DNA of 64,000 bases from Afifella sp. IM 167 (GTDB taxonomy: Bacteria > Pseudomonadota > Alphaproteobacteria > Rhizobiales > Afifellaceae). Location of the stretch: NCBI RefSeq assembly GCF_020144925.1, contig NZ_NSLC01000005.1, positions 1 through 64,000 on the forward strand, in the 5' to 3' direction. Each line of letters starts with the position of its first letter. Position 1 is the first letter of the stretch. This document shows positions 44,058 to 53,074 of this stretch, piece by piece. The notes under the pieces were generated by a model. That model was not told the DNA's origin. It did not search any database and worked only from the letters and a program-made list of their open reading frames with translations. The translations under genes and the position numbers were made by a program.

Positions 44058-44885
44058 ATGGAAAAACTGATGGAGGGCCGCCGCGGCCTCGTCATGGGAG
44101 TGGCCAACGACCACTCCATCGCTTGGGGAATCGCCAGGAAGCTTGCCGAGCATGGCGCCGAGCTCGCCTTCACCTATCAGGGCGAAGCTTTCGGCCGGCG
44201 CGTCAAGCCGCTCGCCGACAGTGTCGGCTCCCATCTCGTCCTGCCCTGCGACGTGGAGGATCCGGCCACCGTCGAGGAGACCTTCGAGACGCTGGAGAAG
44301 GAATGGGGCAAGCTCGACTTCCTTGTCCACGCCGTCGCTTTTTCCGACCGCTCCGAGCTGAAGGGTCGCTACGCCGATACGACGCGCGAGAACTTCACGC
44401 GCACCATGCTGATCTCGTGCTTCTCCTTCACCGAGGTGCTGCGCCGGGCGGCGAAGCTGATGGGCCCGGGCTCCTCCGCTCTCACGCTCACCTACGGCGG
44501 TTCCGTTCGCGTCATGCCGAACTACAACGTCATGGGCGTGGCCAAGGCCGGGCTTGAGGCGTCGGTGCGTTATCTCGCCACGGATTTCGGCGAGGCGGGC
44601 ATCCGCGTCAACGCCATCTCCGCCGGCCCGGTCCGCACCCTGGCGGGCTCCGGCGTCGCCGACGCCCGCGCCATGTTCAATTATCAGCGCATGAATTCGC
44701 CCCTGCGGCGCGCCGTCACGATCGAGGATGTCGGGGGCGCCGCGCTTTATCTTCTAAGCGATCTTGCCGGCGCTGTGACGGGCGAGATTCACTATGTCGA
44801 TTGCGGCTACAACACCGTCTCCATGCCGCGTCTCGACACGATGCGGCGCGAGGATCAGCGCGTCGACGACGGCCCGGCGAAGTAG
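44058..44885 (+). CDS. fabI: Enoyl-ACP reductase FabI
   Basis: FabI reduces trans-2-enoyl-ACP with NAD(P)H, completing each elongation cycle. The 275-residue short-chain dehydrogenase has RRGLVMGVANDHSIAWGIA at the cofactor site. The catalytic Tyr156 and Lys163 have the FabI Y-x6-K spacing within YNVMGVAKAG, preceded by TLTYGGS. GEIHYVDCGYNTVSMP is typical of rhizobial FabI. It starts 7 bp after fabB. The three genes form a compact unsaturated fatty-acid operon. Confidence 0.95.
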   Translation: MEKLMEGRRGLVMGVANDHSIAWGIARKLAEHGAELAFTYQGEAFGRRVKPLADSVGSHLVLPCDVEDPATVEETFETLEKEWGKLDFLVHAVAFSDRSELKGRYADTTRENFTRTMLISCFSFTEVLRRAAKLMGPGSSALTLTYGGSVRVMPNYNVMGVAKAGLEASVRYLATDFGEAGIRVNAISAGPVRTLAGSGVADARAMFNYQRMNSPLRRAVTIEDVGGAALYLLSDLAGAVTGEIHYVDCGYNTVSMPRLDTMRREDQRVDDGPAK

Positions 44886-44973
44886 CGCGGAAGGCGGGTT
44901 TTCCCCCCGGCGCATTTACGCTTCTCTAAGTCCGCTCCCCTAGGGTCAGCCGGCACGAGGAGCGGCCGTTTTG

Positions 44974-47010
44974 ATGACCCGGAAGAGCGATACCCAGCAA
45001 CAGAAAAGCGGCCGCATCGGGTCGTTCGGCATCGTCGCCGTTATCGTTTCGGTGCTCTGCGTCGTTGGCATTTTCTATCTCGGCCATCTGCAGATCAGGT
45101 CTGTCCTGCAGAAGGAAGGCGATCTCATCGCCATGGCCTGGTATGAGAATATGCGCCACAGCGAGAGCGGCGTCGCCGGCCTCGTCGATGGGACCTCGCC
45201 GGCCCTCAACGACGATCTTCTCGGTTCCTTCGGCATCGACGCGCTCGCCGTCATCCGCCGCGACGGCTCGGTGGAGACCCTGCACGGAAGGCTCGCCGCG
45301 ACGGAAGCCGAACTGAAGCCCGCGCTCGAGGCCTCAGGCCTGCCGCGCGCCGACCGGCGCAGCACCATCGTCATCGACCATTCCTCATTCCTCTCCCCGG
45401 TCACGGCGACCTGGGTCGTCTTCCCGTCCATGCCGGGCGGAGGTCAGCTGGCTGTGCGCTTCGACCAGAGGCTGGAGGCGCTGGACCTGTCCAACAGCTT
45501 CAAGAGCCAGCTCGTCTACCTGTCGGGCATCGCCGTCGTGACTTTTTTCTCCTTCATGGCCGGCTTCACCTACCGCACGCGTCAGATGCAGCGCGAAAAG
45601 CAGGATCTCGTTTATCTCGCCATGCATGACGAGCTGACGGGCCTCGCCAACCGCAAGCATTTCGAGCAGCGCCTCGCCGAGGCGCTGGAGGACGCCGAGG
45701 AGCAGGAGCACAAGACCGGCCTGCTCATCCTCGATCTCGATGGCTTCAAGGCCGTCAACGACACGCTCGGCCATCCGGTTGGCGACAACCTTTTGCGCGC
45801 CACCGCGGAGCGGCTGAAGAACTCGCTCCGCGAGGAAGACCTCCTCTGCCGTCTCGCCGGTGACGAGTTCGCCGTCATCGTTCCCGTCGTTCAGGATGTC
45901 AGCGCGCTGCGCGCTCTGGCCGAGCGCATGCTCCGCCTGATCGAGCAGCCCTTCCGCATCGACGGCCAGGAGATCCAGATCGGCTGCTCGATCGGCATGA
46001 CCATCGGTCCGGACAACGGCGAGGACGTGAAGACGCTGATTCGCAACGCCGACTTCGCCCTCTACCGCGCCAAGGGCGGCGGACGGCGCACCTGGCGCTT
46101 CTTCGATCCGAAGATGGCCGAGGATCAGCGCTCGCGCGAGACGCTGGAGGACGGGCTGCGCTACGCCATCCAGAACGAGCTCTTCACTATTCTGTACCAG
46201 CCGCAGCACGACCTGAAGAGCGGCGACGTGGTCTGCTACGAGGCGCTCCTGCGCTGGAAGCTGCCGAGCAAGAATCTTGTCCCGACCTCGATGTTCCTTT
46301 CCGTCGCCGAAGAGACCGGCCTCATCATCCCGATGGGCGAATGGGTCATCCGCCAGGTGGCGCGCGACCTCAACGTCCTGCCGCCCGAAGCCCGCATCGC
46401 CATCAACCTCTCCGCCGCGCAGCTGCAGCGCGATGGCACTGACACCTACATTGCCGAGGCGCTGGCGAGTGCCGACGTGGAGCCGGGCCGCCTGGAGATC
46501 GAGGTCAACGAGAGCATCCTCGGCCGCGGCGAGAAGGCCGCCTTCACGCGGCTGGAGGGGCTGCGCGAAGCGGGCATTTCCATCGTTCTCGACAATTTCG
46601 GCGTCGGCACGTCGAGCCTCGGCCTCGTCTCGCGCTACCCCTTCGACAAGATCAAGCTCGACCGCACCTTCCTCGCCCGGATCGAGGATCCGAAGAAGGC
46701 GAGCGCCGTCGTCGGCGCCATCTGCAATCTCGGTCGCTCCCTCGGCATGGTCGTCGTCGGCGAGGGCGTGGAGACGGTTGAACACAGGGACATCCTCGCC
46801 TCCTGCGGCTGCAATCTCGGCCAAGGCTACTATTTCGGCCATCCGGTGACCCTGGAGGAGGTCGTGGGCGAGATCGCGCGCACCACCGCCAACAGGGCGC
46901 AGGCTTCTCTGGCTGCCGGCGACATGCGCGCCGCTCCCGCCGAGCCGCAGAGCGGGCAGGAGGAAGAAGGGGCCGCAGCCCGGCCCGTTCGCCTCGCCGC
47001 GAGCGCCTGA
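44974..47010 (+). CDS. Membrane GGDEF-EAL protein, probable diguanylate cyclase
   Basis: A 678-residue signalling protein with membrane helices near residues 17-37 and 181-199 around a periplasmic segment. GGDEF and EAL domains follow. The cyclase site reads LAGDEFA (A295-G-D-E-F299), a tolerated variant of GGDEF, with intact LDLDGFKAVNDTLGHPVGD before it. The EAL domain retains EALLRW (423-428) and GEGVET. Its second metal-binding Asp is Asn (Asp540-Asn541-Phe-Gly), and TG of DDFGTG is VG, so hydrolysis is probably lost. I infer c-di-GMP synthesis. ATG 44974 or TTG 44971 follows GAGGAG. Confidence 0.87.
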   Translation: MTRKSDTQQQKSGRIGSFGIVAVIVSVLCVVGIFYLGHLQIRSVLQKEGDLIAMAWYENMRHSESGVAGLVDGTSPALNDDLLGSFGIDALAVIRRDGSVETLHGRLAATEAELKPALEASGLPRADRRSTIVIDHSSFLSPVTATWVVFPSMPGGGQLAVRFDQRLEALDLSNSFKSQLVYLSGIAVVTFFSFMAGFTYRTRQMQREKQDLVYLAMHDELTGLANRKHFEQRLAEALEDAEEQEHKTGLLILDLDGFKAVNDTLGHPVGDNLLRATAERLKNSLREEDLLCRLAGDEFAVIVPVVQDVSALRALAERMLRLIEQPFRIDGQEIQIGCSIGMTIGPDNGEDVKTLIRNADFALYRAKGGGRRTWRFFDPKMAEDQRSRETLEDGLRYAIQNELFTILYQPQHDLKSGDVVCYEALLRWKLPSKNLVPTSMFLSVAEETGLIIPMGEWVIRQVARDLNVLPPEARIAINLSAAQLQRDGTDTYIAEALASADVEPGRLEIEVNESILGRGEKAAFTRLEGLREAGISIVLDNFGVGTSSLGLVSRYPFDKIKLDRTFLARIEDPKKASAVVGAICNLGRSLGMVVVGEGVETVEHRDILASCGCNLGQGYYFGHPVTLEEVVGEIARTTANRAQASLAAGDMRAAPAEPQSGQEEEGAAARPVRLAASA

Positions 47011-47063
47011 GCCCGCTCTCCCCGCTGGCCCACCGGGCGCGGGCCGAGCAGAACCACCCGGAC

Positions 47064-47092
47064 AAAAAAAGGGCGCCCCGCGGGGCGCCCTT
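47064..47092 (-). terminator. Intrinsic terminator of pnp
   Basis: The arms AAGGGCGCCCCG and CGGGGCGCCCTT (47069-47092) are exact 12-base inverted repeats. On the minus strand they are followed by seven T (47064-47070 are A on the plus strand). It lies 25 bp after the pnp stop, a textbook rho-independent terminator. Confidence 0.9.
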
Positions 47093-47116
47093 GATCGTTT
47101 GCGAAGGCCGTTGGCC

Positions 47117-49237
47117 TCAGGCGGCTTCCGGCTCGACCGGCTCGCCGGTCTCCTGGTCGACCACCTTCATGGAAAGGCGCACCTTGCCGCGCTCGTCGAA
47201 GCCCATCAGCTTGACGTAGACCTCGTCGCCTTCCTTGACGACATCGGTGACCTTCGCCGGCCGGCCGTTGGAGAGCTGCGAGATGTGCACCAGCCCGTCC
47301 TTGGAGCCGAAGAAGTTCACGAAGGCGCCGAAATCGACGACCTTCACGACCGTGCCCTTGTAGATCTCGCCCACTTCCGGATCGTCCGTGATGGAGCGGA
47401 TCCACTTGATGGCGGCGTGGATCGATTCGCCGTTCGGCGAGGCGACCTTCACCGTGCCGTCGTCGGAGATGTCGACCTTGGCGCCCGTCTTTTCCACGAT
47501 CTCGCGGATGACCTTGCCGCCCGAACCGATGACTTCGCGGATCTTGTCGACCGGGATCTTCAGCGTCTCGATGCGCGGGGCATACTCGCCGAGCTCCGGC
47601 CGTGCCGAGGTCAGGGCCTTGGACATCTCGCCGAGGATGTGCAGACGCCCGCCCTTCGCCTGGTCGAGCGCGATCTGCATGATCTCCTCGGTGATGCCCT
47701 GGATCTTGATGTCCATCTGCAGCGAGGTGATGCCGTCTTCCGTGCCGGCGACCTTGAAGTCCATGTCGCCGAGATGATCCTCGTCGCCGAGGATGTCGGA
47801 GAGCACGGCGAACTTGTCGCCTTCCTTGATGAGGCCCATGGCGATGCCGGCAACCGGCGCCTTCAGGGGAACGCCCGCATCCATCATCGCCAGCGAGGTG
47901 CCGCAGACGGTCGCCATGGAGGACGAGCCGTTCGATTCGGTGATCTCGGAGACGACGCGGAAGGTGTAGGGGAACTCGTGCACCGGCGGCAGCATCGGGT
48001 GGATCGCCCGCCAGGCGAGCTTGCCGTGGCCGATTTCACGCCGGCCCGGCGAACCGGTACGGCCCGTCTCGCCGACGGAGAACGGCGGGAAGTTGTAGTG
48101 CAGCATGAAGGGCTGCTTGTAGGTGCCCTCCAGGCTGTCGATCATCTGCTCGTCCTCGCCCGTGCCGAGCGTGGCGACCACGAGGGCCTGCGTCTCGCCG
48201 CGGGTGAACAGGGCCGAGCCGTGGGCGCGCGGCAGGATGCCGACTTCCGCCGAGATCGGGCGAACCGTCTTCAGGTCCCGTCCGTCGATGCGGGCGCCGT
48301 CGTCGAGGATGCGGCCGCGGACGATCTCGCTCTCGACCTTCTTGAACATGTCGCCGACGACCTGCTTGGTCGGGGCTTCCGGGTTCGCCTCGTCGACCAT
48401 GGCCTCGACGGCCTTGGCCTTGGCGGCGTCGACGGCGTTCTTGCGCTCGCCCTTGTCGGCGATGAGGTAGGCCGACTTCAGATCCTCGCCGACGAGCTCC
48501 TTCACCTTGGAAAGCAGCGCGCTCTTGTCGTCCACCTGATGCGGACGCGGCGCCTTGGCGGCGCGCTCGGCGAGCTGGACGATGGCGTCGATCACCGGCT
48601 GGAAGCCCTTGTGGCCGAACATCACGGCGCCGAGCATGACGTCTTCGGCAAGCTCCTGGGCCTCCGATTCCACCATCAGCACCGCGTCGCCCGTTCCGGC
48701 GACGACGAGGTCGAGGCGCGATTCCTTCACCTCGTCGACGGTCGGGTTCAGCACGTACTTGCCGTTGATGTAGCCGACGCGCGCGCCGCCGATCGGGCCC
48801 ATGAAGGGAACGCCGGAAAGCGTCAGCGCCGCGGAGGCGGCGACCATGGCGACGATGTCGGGGTCGTTTTCCAGGTCATGCGACAGCACCGTCGCGATCA
48901 CCTGCGTGTCGTTCTTGTAGCCGGGGGCGAAGAGCGGGCGGATCGGACGGTCGATGAGGCGCGAGGTCAGCGTCTCCTTCTCCGTTGGCCGGCCTTCGCG
49001 CTTGAAGAAGCCGCCCGGGATACGGCCCGCGGCGTAGTACTTCTCCTGATAATTCACCGTCAGCGGGAAGAAGTCGAAGCCGAGCTTCGGCTCCTTCTCG
49101 GAGACGACGGTGGCGAGCACGGTGGTCTCGCCATAGGTGGCGACGACGGCGCCGTCCGCCTGGCGGGCGACTTTGCCTGTTTCGAGGCGCAGCGGACGCC
49201 CGCCCCAATCGATTTCTACGGTTTGCAGATCGAACAT
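47117..49237 (-). CDS. pnp: Polyribonucleotide nucleotidyltransferase (PNPase)
   Basis: PNPase degrades RNA 3' to 5' using phosphate and is a core of the RNA degradosome. The 706-residue product has two RNase PH-like domains: [35 protein letters not shown] opens the first and [21 protein letters not shown] the second. The phosphate-binding [22 protein letters not shown] is intact. A KH domain ([12 protein letters not shown]) and an S1 domain ([17 protein letters not shown]) follow. The start at [11 protein letters not shown] fits the family. It follows rpsO after 197 bp, with the rpsO terminator between them, the standard arrangement. Confidence 0.97.
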   Translation of the reverse strand: MFDLQTVEIDWGGRPLRLETGKVARQADGAVVATYGETTVLATVVSEKEPKLGFDFFPLTVNYQEKYYAAGRIPGGFFKREGRPTEKETLTSRLIDRPIRPLFAPGYKNDTQVIATVLSHDLENDPDIVAMVAASAALTLSGVPFMGPIGGARVGYINGKYVLNPTVDEVKESRLDLVVAGTGDAVLMVESEAQELAEDVMLGAVMFGHKGFQPVIDAIVQLAERAAKAPRPHQVDDKSALLSKVKELVGEDLKSAYLIADKGERKNAVDAAKAKAVEAMVDEANPEAPTKQVVGDMFKKVESEIVRGRILDDGARIDGRDLKTVRPISAEVGILPRAHGSALFTRGETQALVVATLGTGEDEQMIDSLEGTYKQPFMLHYNFPPFSVGETGRTGSPGRREIGHGKLAWRAIHPMLPPVHEFPYTFRVVSEITESNGSSSMATVCGTSLAMMDAGVPLKAPVAGIAMGLIKEGDKFAVLSDILGDEDHLGDMDFKVAGTEDGITSLQMDIKIQGITEEIMQIALDQAKGGRLHILGEMSKALTSARPELGEYAPRIETLKIPVDKIREVIGSGGKVIREIVEKTGAKVDISDDGTVKVASPNGESIHAAIKWIRSITDDPEVGEIYKGTVVKVVDFGAFVNFFGSKDGLVHISQLSNGRPAKVTDVVKEGDEVYVKLMGFDERGKVRLSMKVVDQETGEPVEPEAA

Positions 49238-49390
49238 TCTTTGGTTCTGCCTTTCATGGTCAGTCGTGGAAGGCGAGAAGGACCATGCGCAAGATGGCGG
49301 GATGGTCGCGATGCGGTTCGCCCCGTGGGCGGGGAAACTGCCCCGCGACCGTCCGGCGATCCTGCCATGGCCGTTCAAGCCTTGATGTCA

Positions 49391-49422
49391 AAAAGGCAGC
49401 GCCGGTCTTGCCCGCGCTGCCT
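49391..49422 (-). terminator. Intrinsic terminator of rpsO
   Basis: The arms AGGCAGCGC (49394-49402) and GCGCTGCCT (49414-49422) form a 9-bp stem. On the minus strand it is followed by a T-run ending TTTTTGACA. It lies 12 bp downstream of the rpsO stop and ahead of pnp. Confidence 0.87.
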
Positions 49423-49434
49423 CTCAATGGCGCC

Positions 49435-49704
49435 CTAGCGGCGCAGCCCCAGACGCTGGATCAGCGTCTGATAGCGCTCTTCGTCCTTGCGCTTCAGGTA
49501 GTCGAGAAGTCGGCGCCTCTGCGACACGAGCTTCAGAAGACCGCGCCGGGAATGGTTGTCCTTGGCATGGGTCTTGAAGTGCTCGGTGAGGTTGGTGATG
49601 CGCTCCGAGAGGATCGCCACCTGCACTTCCGGCGAGCCGGTATCGCCGGACTTCACGGCGTAATCGTTGATCAGTTCCTGCTTGCGATCGGGTGTGATCG
49701 ACAT
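49435..49704 (-). CDS. rpsO: 30S ribosomal protein S15
   Basis: S15 binds the central domain of 16S rRNA early in 30S assembly. The 89-residue product has the full family signature: [38 protein letters not shown] and [27 protein letters not shown]. Length is exactly that of typical S15. AAAGGAA precedes its ATG. In related genomes truB lies immediately upstream; here about 2 kb of other DNA intervenes. It must therefore have its own promoter in the ~100 bp upstream or in the inserted stretch. Confidence 0.98.
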   Translation of the reverse strand: MSITPDRKQELINDYAVKSGDTGSPEVQVAILSERITNLTEHFKTHAKDNHSRRGLLKLVSQRRRLLDYLKRKDEERYQTLIQRLGLRR

Positions 49705-50627
49705 CGTCGTTCCTTTCTTTGGGTGATGCCATGGCCGGGATGTCGTCCAGCCAGGGCCGCAATACGGAAAGCCGCTCTCCTGCCGTTATGGCATTCCACG
49801 CAAGGTGGGCGGAACCGTTGGCCGCCATATACGGAACAATGCGGCTTTTTTAAAGTGCCGAGGCGGCTGCGGGGAGAATTGCCTTGCCACTTTCCTCGGT
49901 CGTGAACGCATAAGCGGGACGAAGATGGCGGCTGAAATGGCAAAGCTATGCGCGAAGCGGTCCCAGAAGCGGGCCCGGGGCCCGGTTGAGGGCCGCGACA
50001 AAGCGGGTTGCAGCCACTTCGCCGTGCAGAGCATATGGCGGCCTTGCCCGGCTACGTCGCCCGGCTACGTCGTTGCGAAGGGCTTGAAAATGCGCGCATT
50101 TCCTGCGCCTTCGCGCCTCGTATCGGAGCCAATCCGCTCATACCATTGCCGCCTCGTTTGTGAGTTCACGACCTAGCTAACGCTTGGTACCTTACGCTTA
50201 GGGCAGCTCAGGGGTGGATTCCTGACAGGCGGCTTCTGGGTGGCGGTGCAGGGTGAGCAGCCATTCGGGTGGCTGCCGCACTTCGACTGCAACGCGCCCC
50301 AATGTCGGTCGTAGAGATCAGATCCATGGGTCGCCAATAGCAGTCGCTGCCGGCCATCACGCTAAAGGACATAGAGGCTTCGATCTCGACTGCACTGCTT
50401 TTGATCGGCGACATCCCACAGCCTCATGCGCACATCTCACGGCCACTTAGCCTAACGGCGCAAATTTCTTAACGTCCCCTGTGGTTCAGTTTGGAGGCGC
50501 ATCGAAAATGGGGGGCATTTCGCAATGAGCGCTGTGTGCAGGTCGGACAGTTGGGAGTCAGATTCCGACATGAGGGAACTGCAGAAACATTGTGCAGTCT
50601 CTCCACTGGAAAATCGAGAAAGCTGGC
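49705..50627. other. Gene-poor left part of the rpsO-truB insertion
   Basis: Beyond about 100 bp of rpsO leader I see no convincing gene here. Open frames exist, such as 49805-50176 on the plus strand, but their composition lacks the GC3 bias of neighbours and no motif is recognisable. The stretch holds two adjacent copies of the 13-mer CCCGGCTACGTCG (50047-50072). Base composition becomes less GC-rich from about 50100 onward. It may be the remnant of a mobile element or decayed genes, but no transposase, integrase or tRNA is visible. Confidence 0.5.
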
Positions 50628-51131
50628 ATGATTGATGAGGCCGAGCTGCGAGCCAGCTATCTGAATGGTCTATCGACGCTTCGCAGTCAGCGAGAACTCA
50701 CTGGCCCCGCGGACGGCATGTATTGGCTTATGCCGTTTGCGATCGCCGTTGAACGGGCCGGTGGTGATTACAACCCGTCCCTTATCTGGCCGGACTATGC
50801 AGATTTGTCGGATCGCGAACGCAAAGCCGCCGAGATGATACGAGCATCACTTTCAACGTCCCGAAAAGACCTAGTCGATTACGCGGGCTTCGGCAGCGCC
50901 CTTTATCAATTTGTCTATGCGCTCTTTTCCATAAACGAGAAGTGGAAGAAGGAGCGCCACTATCGACAACTGCCGAGGTCCCTTCTGCAGCAACGAGAAA
51001 CGAACATTCACCAAGCGATTTACGACTCGCCCACCTATTGCGCCGTCACGTTGGTCAACCTCATCAATAGATACAGAGTGGATGCCGACGGAAACCCGGT
51101 AGACTCGGATCCTGATGAACATCTACGTTGA
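50628..51131 (+). CDS. Hypothetical protein in the rpsO-truB insertion
   Basis: A 167-residue protein that I do not recognise. It is soluble, with no signal peptide. It begins MIDEAELRASYLNGLSTLRSQRELTG, suggesting an N-terminal helix, and has an aromatic mid-region MYWLMPFAIAVERAGGDYNPSLIWPDYADLSDRERKAAEM. Later come ALYQFVYALFSINEKWKKERHYRQLPRSLLQQRETN and an acidic end. It resembles a mostly helical domain of ~150 residues. GTG at 50592 would add 12 residues. Codon use is less GC-rich than in flanking core genes, consistent with transfer. It lies alone between rpsO and a decayed lipoprotein gene. Confidence 0.6.
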   Translation: MIDEAELRASYLNGLSTLRSQRELTGPADGMYWLMPFAIAVERAGGDYNPSLIWPDYADLSDRERKAAEMIRASLSTSRKDLVDYAGFGSALYQFVYALFSINEKWKKERHYRQLPRSLLQQRETNIHQAIYDSPTYCAVTLVNLINRYRVDADGNPVDSDPDEHLR

Positions 51132-51195
51132 GTTCTGAACACGCTGATGGTATTCCGCGCGGCACACTCTGATTAGAGCCACGCCGATCAGAGAT

Positions 51196-51765
51196 GACAC
51201 GTAGTATAGGCCTACGAAGCGAGCGATTCGCATCCTTGGCATCATGTTGGCGCTTGCTGGATGTCGTGACTATTATAGCTGGCACCAGAAGCTGACATTG
51301 ATCGTGGACACTCCGTCTGGCCCGGTCGGCGGTTCGACCGCAAGTAAGGTCGAAAGCTGGTATGGGCGGGTCTGGCTTGCCGCGACGATGGAGGGGTCCA
51401 AGCTCACCGGTGAAGCTGCCATTGTCGACCTCGGCCAGGGCAGATTGCTTCTGGTGCTTCTCGACGAGGAGATGAAATGGCGTCTCCAGCGGGCCGTCGC
51501 CGACGAGTTGCCAGCAGATAGCGAGGGTGGCGGACGGCTCGGGCTTGTTCAGACCTACAAGGGGACCGTTACCCTTGGCCACAAGAACTATCCGCAACTG
51601 GCAACCTTTTCCGACCCTTCCAATCCCGCGAGCGGCAGAATGCTCGATCCATCAGCACTTGAGACCGTTTTCGGCTCCGGCTATGCGCTCAGGTCGACAA
51701 CGATGGAGATCACCGACGAGCCAGTGACCACCGGACGAATAACCAGCCTATTCAGCTGGCTCCTA
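51196..51765 (+). pseudogene. Decayed lipoprotein gene of rhizobial 'ITDEPVT' type
   Basis: The frame at 51244 encodes a lipobox-like LALAGC followed by RDYYSWHQKLTLIVDTPSGPVGGS, GEAAIVDLGQGRLLLVLLDEE and SGYALRSTTMEITDEPVTTGRI. I recognise this layout from small lipoproteins found in rhizobia, function unknown. Both ends look damaged. Upstream of the only ATG (51244) the basic signal-peptide codons TKRAIRILGI lack any start and are preceded by an in-frame TAG. An ATG at 51194 is out of frame by one base. At the 3' end the frame runs past SLFSWLLE into truB antisense without a stop, although TAG and TGA lie there in the other frames. I therefore call it a pseudogene. Confidence 0.6.
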
Positions 51766-52662
51766 GAGCTTGAACACCCGGCGCGGATTCATCTCGCCGC
51801 GCACGATGTCGACGAGAGCGACGAGCCGGCCTTCGGCAACCGTATAGGCGCTGCCGCCGAGCGGCGCGTCCGCGCCGCGCAGGAAGGCGGGCTGGCCCTG
51901 GCGAAGGCGCATCGCCGCCTGGCCGTCTATCCTCAGCGCCGGCAGGTTGGCGAGCCCCGCCTCCACCGGTCGCAGGAAGCTCTCCGGCGCCTCGGTGTCT
52001 TCCAGTGCCGCCAGCGGCGTCATTTCCGCCTCGCCGAAAGGGCCGACGACGAGCCGGCGGAGCTCGGCGATATGGGCGACGGTCCCGAGTTCGACAGCCA
52101 TGTCGCGGGCGAGCGCCCGCACATAGGTGCCCTTGCCGCATTCGGCGTGGAAGACGGCGTGGTCGGCGTCGGGGCAGGCGACGAGGTCGAGCTGGTGCAC
52201 GATGATCTCGCGCGCCTCCAGCGTCACCTCCTCGCCCTCGCGGGCAAGGTCATAGGCGCGTTCTCCGGCGATCTTCACGGCCGAATAGCGCGGCGGCACC
52301 TGCGACAGCGTGCCCGTGAAGTCCGGCAGGAGAGCGCGGATTTCGGCTTCGGACGGCCTGTGCTCGGAGCGGGCCACGATCTCGCCCTCGCGGTCGTCGG
52401 TTTCCGTCTGCTCGCCCCAGCGCACGGTGAACTCATAGACTTTTCTGCCGTCCATGACGAAGGAGACGGTCTTCGTCGCCTCGCCGAGCGCCACCGGCAG
52501 GCAGCCGGAAGCGAGCGGGTCGAGGGTGCCGGCATGGCCGGCCTTCTTGGCGTCGAACTTGCGCTTCACCCGGGCGACGGCTTCCGTCGACGTCATGCCG
52601 ATCGGCTTGTCGAGGACCAGCCAGCCGTCGATGTCGCGCCCCTTGGCGCGCCGGCGCGACAT
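51763..52662 (-). CDS. truB: tRNA pseudouridine-55 synthase TruB
   Basis: TruB converts U55 in the T-loop of tRNAs to pseudouridine. The 299-residue product has GWLVLDKPIGMTSTEAVARVKR, catalytic Asp48 in GHAGTLDPLASGCLPVALGEATK, VPPRYSAVKIAGERAYDLAREG and CGKGTYVRALARDMAVELG. The C-terminal RNA-binding tail ends RRVFKL. Starts 1 bp after the rbfA stop. It is the last gene of the rimP-nusA-ylxR-infB-rbfA-truB operon, with rpsO displaced by an insertion. Its 3' end abuts the decayed lipoprotein gene. Confidence 0.96.
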   Translation of the reverse strand: MSRRRAKGRDIDGWLVLDKPIGMTSTEAVARVKRKFDAKKAGHAGTLDPLASGCLPVALGEATKTVSFVMDGRKVYEFTVRWGEQTETDDREGEIVARSEHRPSEAEIRALLPDFTGTLSQVPPRYSAVKIAGERAYDLAREGEEVTLEAREIIVHQLDLVACPDADHAVFHAECGKGTYVRALARDMAVELGTVAHIAELRRLVVGPFGEAEMTPLAALEDTEAPESFLRPVEAGLANLPALRIDGQAAMRLRQGQPAFLRGADAPLGGSAYTVAEGRLVALVDIVRGEMNPRRVFKL

Positions 52663-52663
52663 C

Positions 52664-53074
52664 CTATTCCTCGTCCTTGTCGCGAAGGTCCTTGGCGACT
52701 TCCGGCGAATGCAGGAGCTCGTCGATGCGGGCATCGTCCTCGAAGCGCGTATCGAGAAGGAATCTGAGGTCCGGCATGGCGCGCATCTGGCGAAGCGCCG
52801 GGCTGATGCGGCCGCGCAGGAACCGGGCGCTGCGGTTGAGCGCCGCGACGACGCCTTCCCCGTCCGTCATGCCGAGGGGATGGATGAGCGCGGTGGCGTG
52901 CTTGAGGTCGGCCGACATGCGCACCTCGGCGATCGACACGATGACGCCCTCGAGCGCGGGATCGTTGGTCTCGCCGCGCTGCAGCACCTCGGCGAGGGCG
53001 TGCCGGACGAGCTCGCCGACGCGCAGCTGCCGCTGCGAGGGCTGGCCGGAATGTGAGGTATCGAAACGGGACAT
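52664..53074 (-). CDS. rbfA: Ribosome-binding factor A
   Basis: RbfA is a cold-shock factor that binds the 30S subunit and helps mature the 5' end of 16S rRNA. The 136-residue product is a single KH-like domain: QRQLRVGELVRHALAEVLQRG, VSIAEVRMSADLKHATALIHPLG and RISPALRQMRAMPDLRFLLDTRFEDDARIDELL. I took ATG 53074; a longer in-frame extension has no family match. It follows infB after 216 bp of GC-rich sequence with no recognisable gene and ends 1 bp before truB. Confidence 0.94.
   Translation of the reverse strand: MSRFDTSHSGQPSQRQLRVGELVRHALAEVLQRGETNDPALEGVIVSIAEVRMSADLKHATALIHPLGMTDGEGVVAALNRSARFLRGRISPALRQMRAMPDLRFLLDTRFEDDARIDELLHSPEVAKDLRDKDEE

Noticed and set aside
47099-49438. A 779-codon plus-strand open frame opposite pnp
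   Set aside because: It is antisense to pnp codon by codon. The sequence is His/Arg/Asp-rich nonsense typical of GC-rich shadow frames, with no domain.
50047-50072. CRISPR-like repeat
   Set aside because: Only two adjacent 13-bp copies without spacers and no cas genes; not a CRISPR array.
49805-50176. 123-codon plus-strand frame in the rpsO-truB insertion
   Set aside because: Cysteine- and arginine-rich composition, no codon bias, no homology recognised and no ribosome site. Most likely a chance frame.
51766-52767. C-terminal two thirds of the 507-codon plus-strand frame from 51244
   Set aside because: It is antisense to truB. Only the first ~170 codons resemble a protein family, so I annotated those as a pseudogene.
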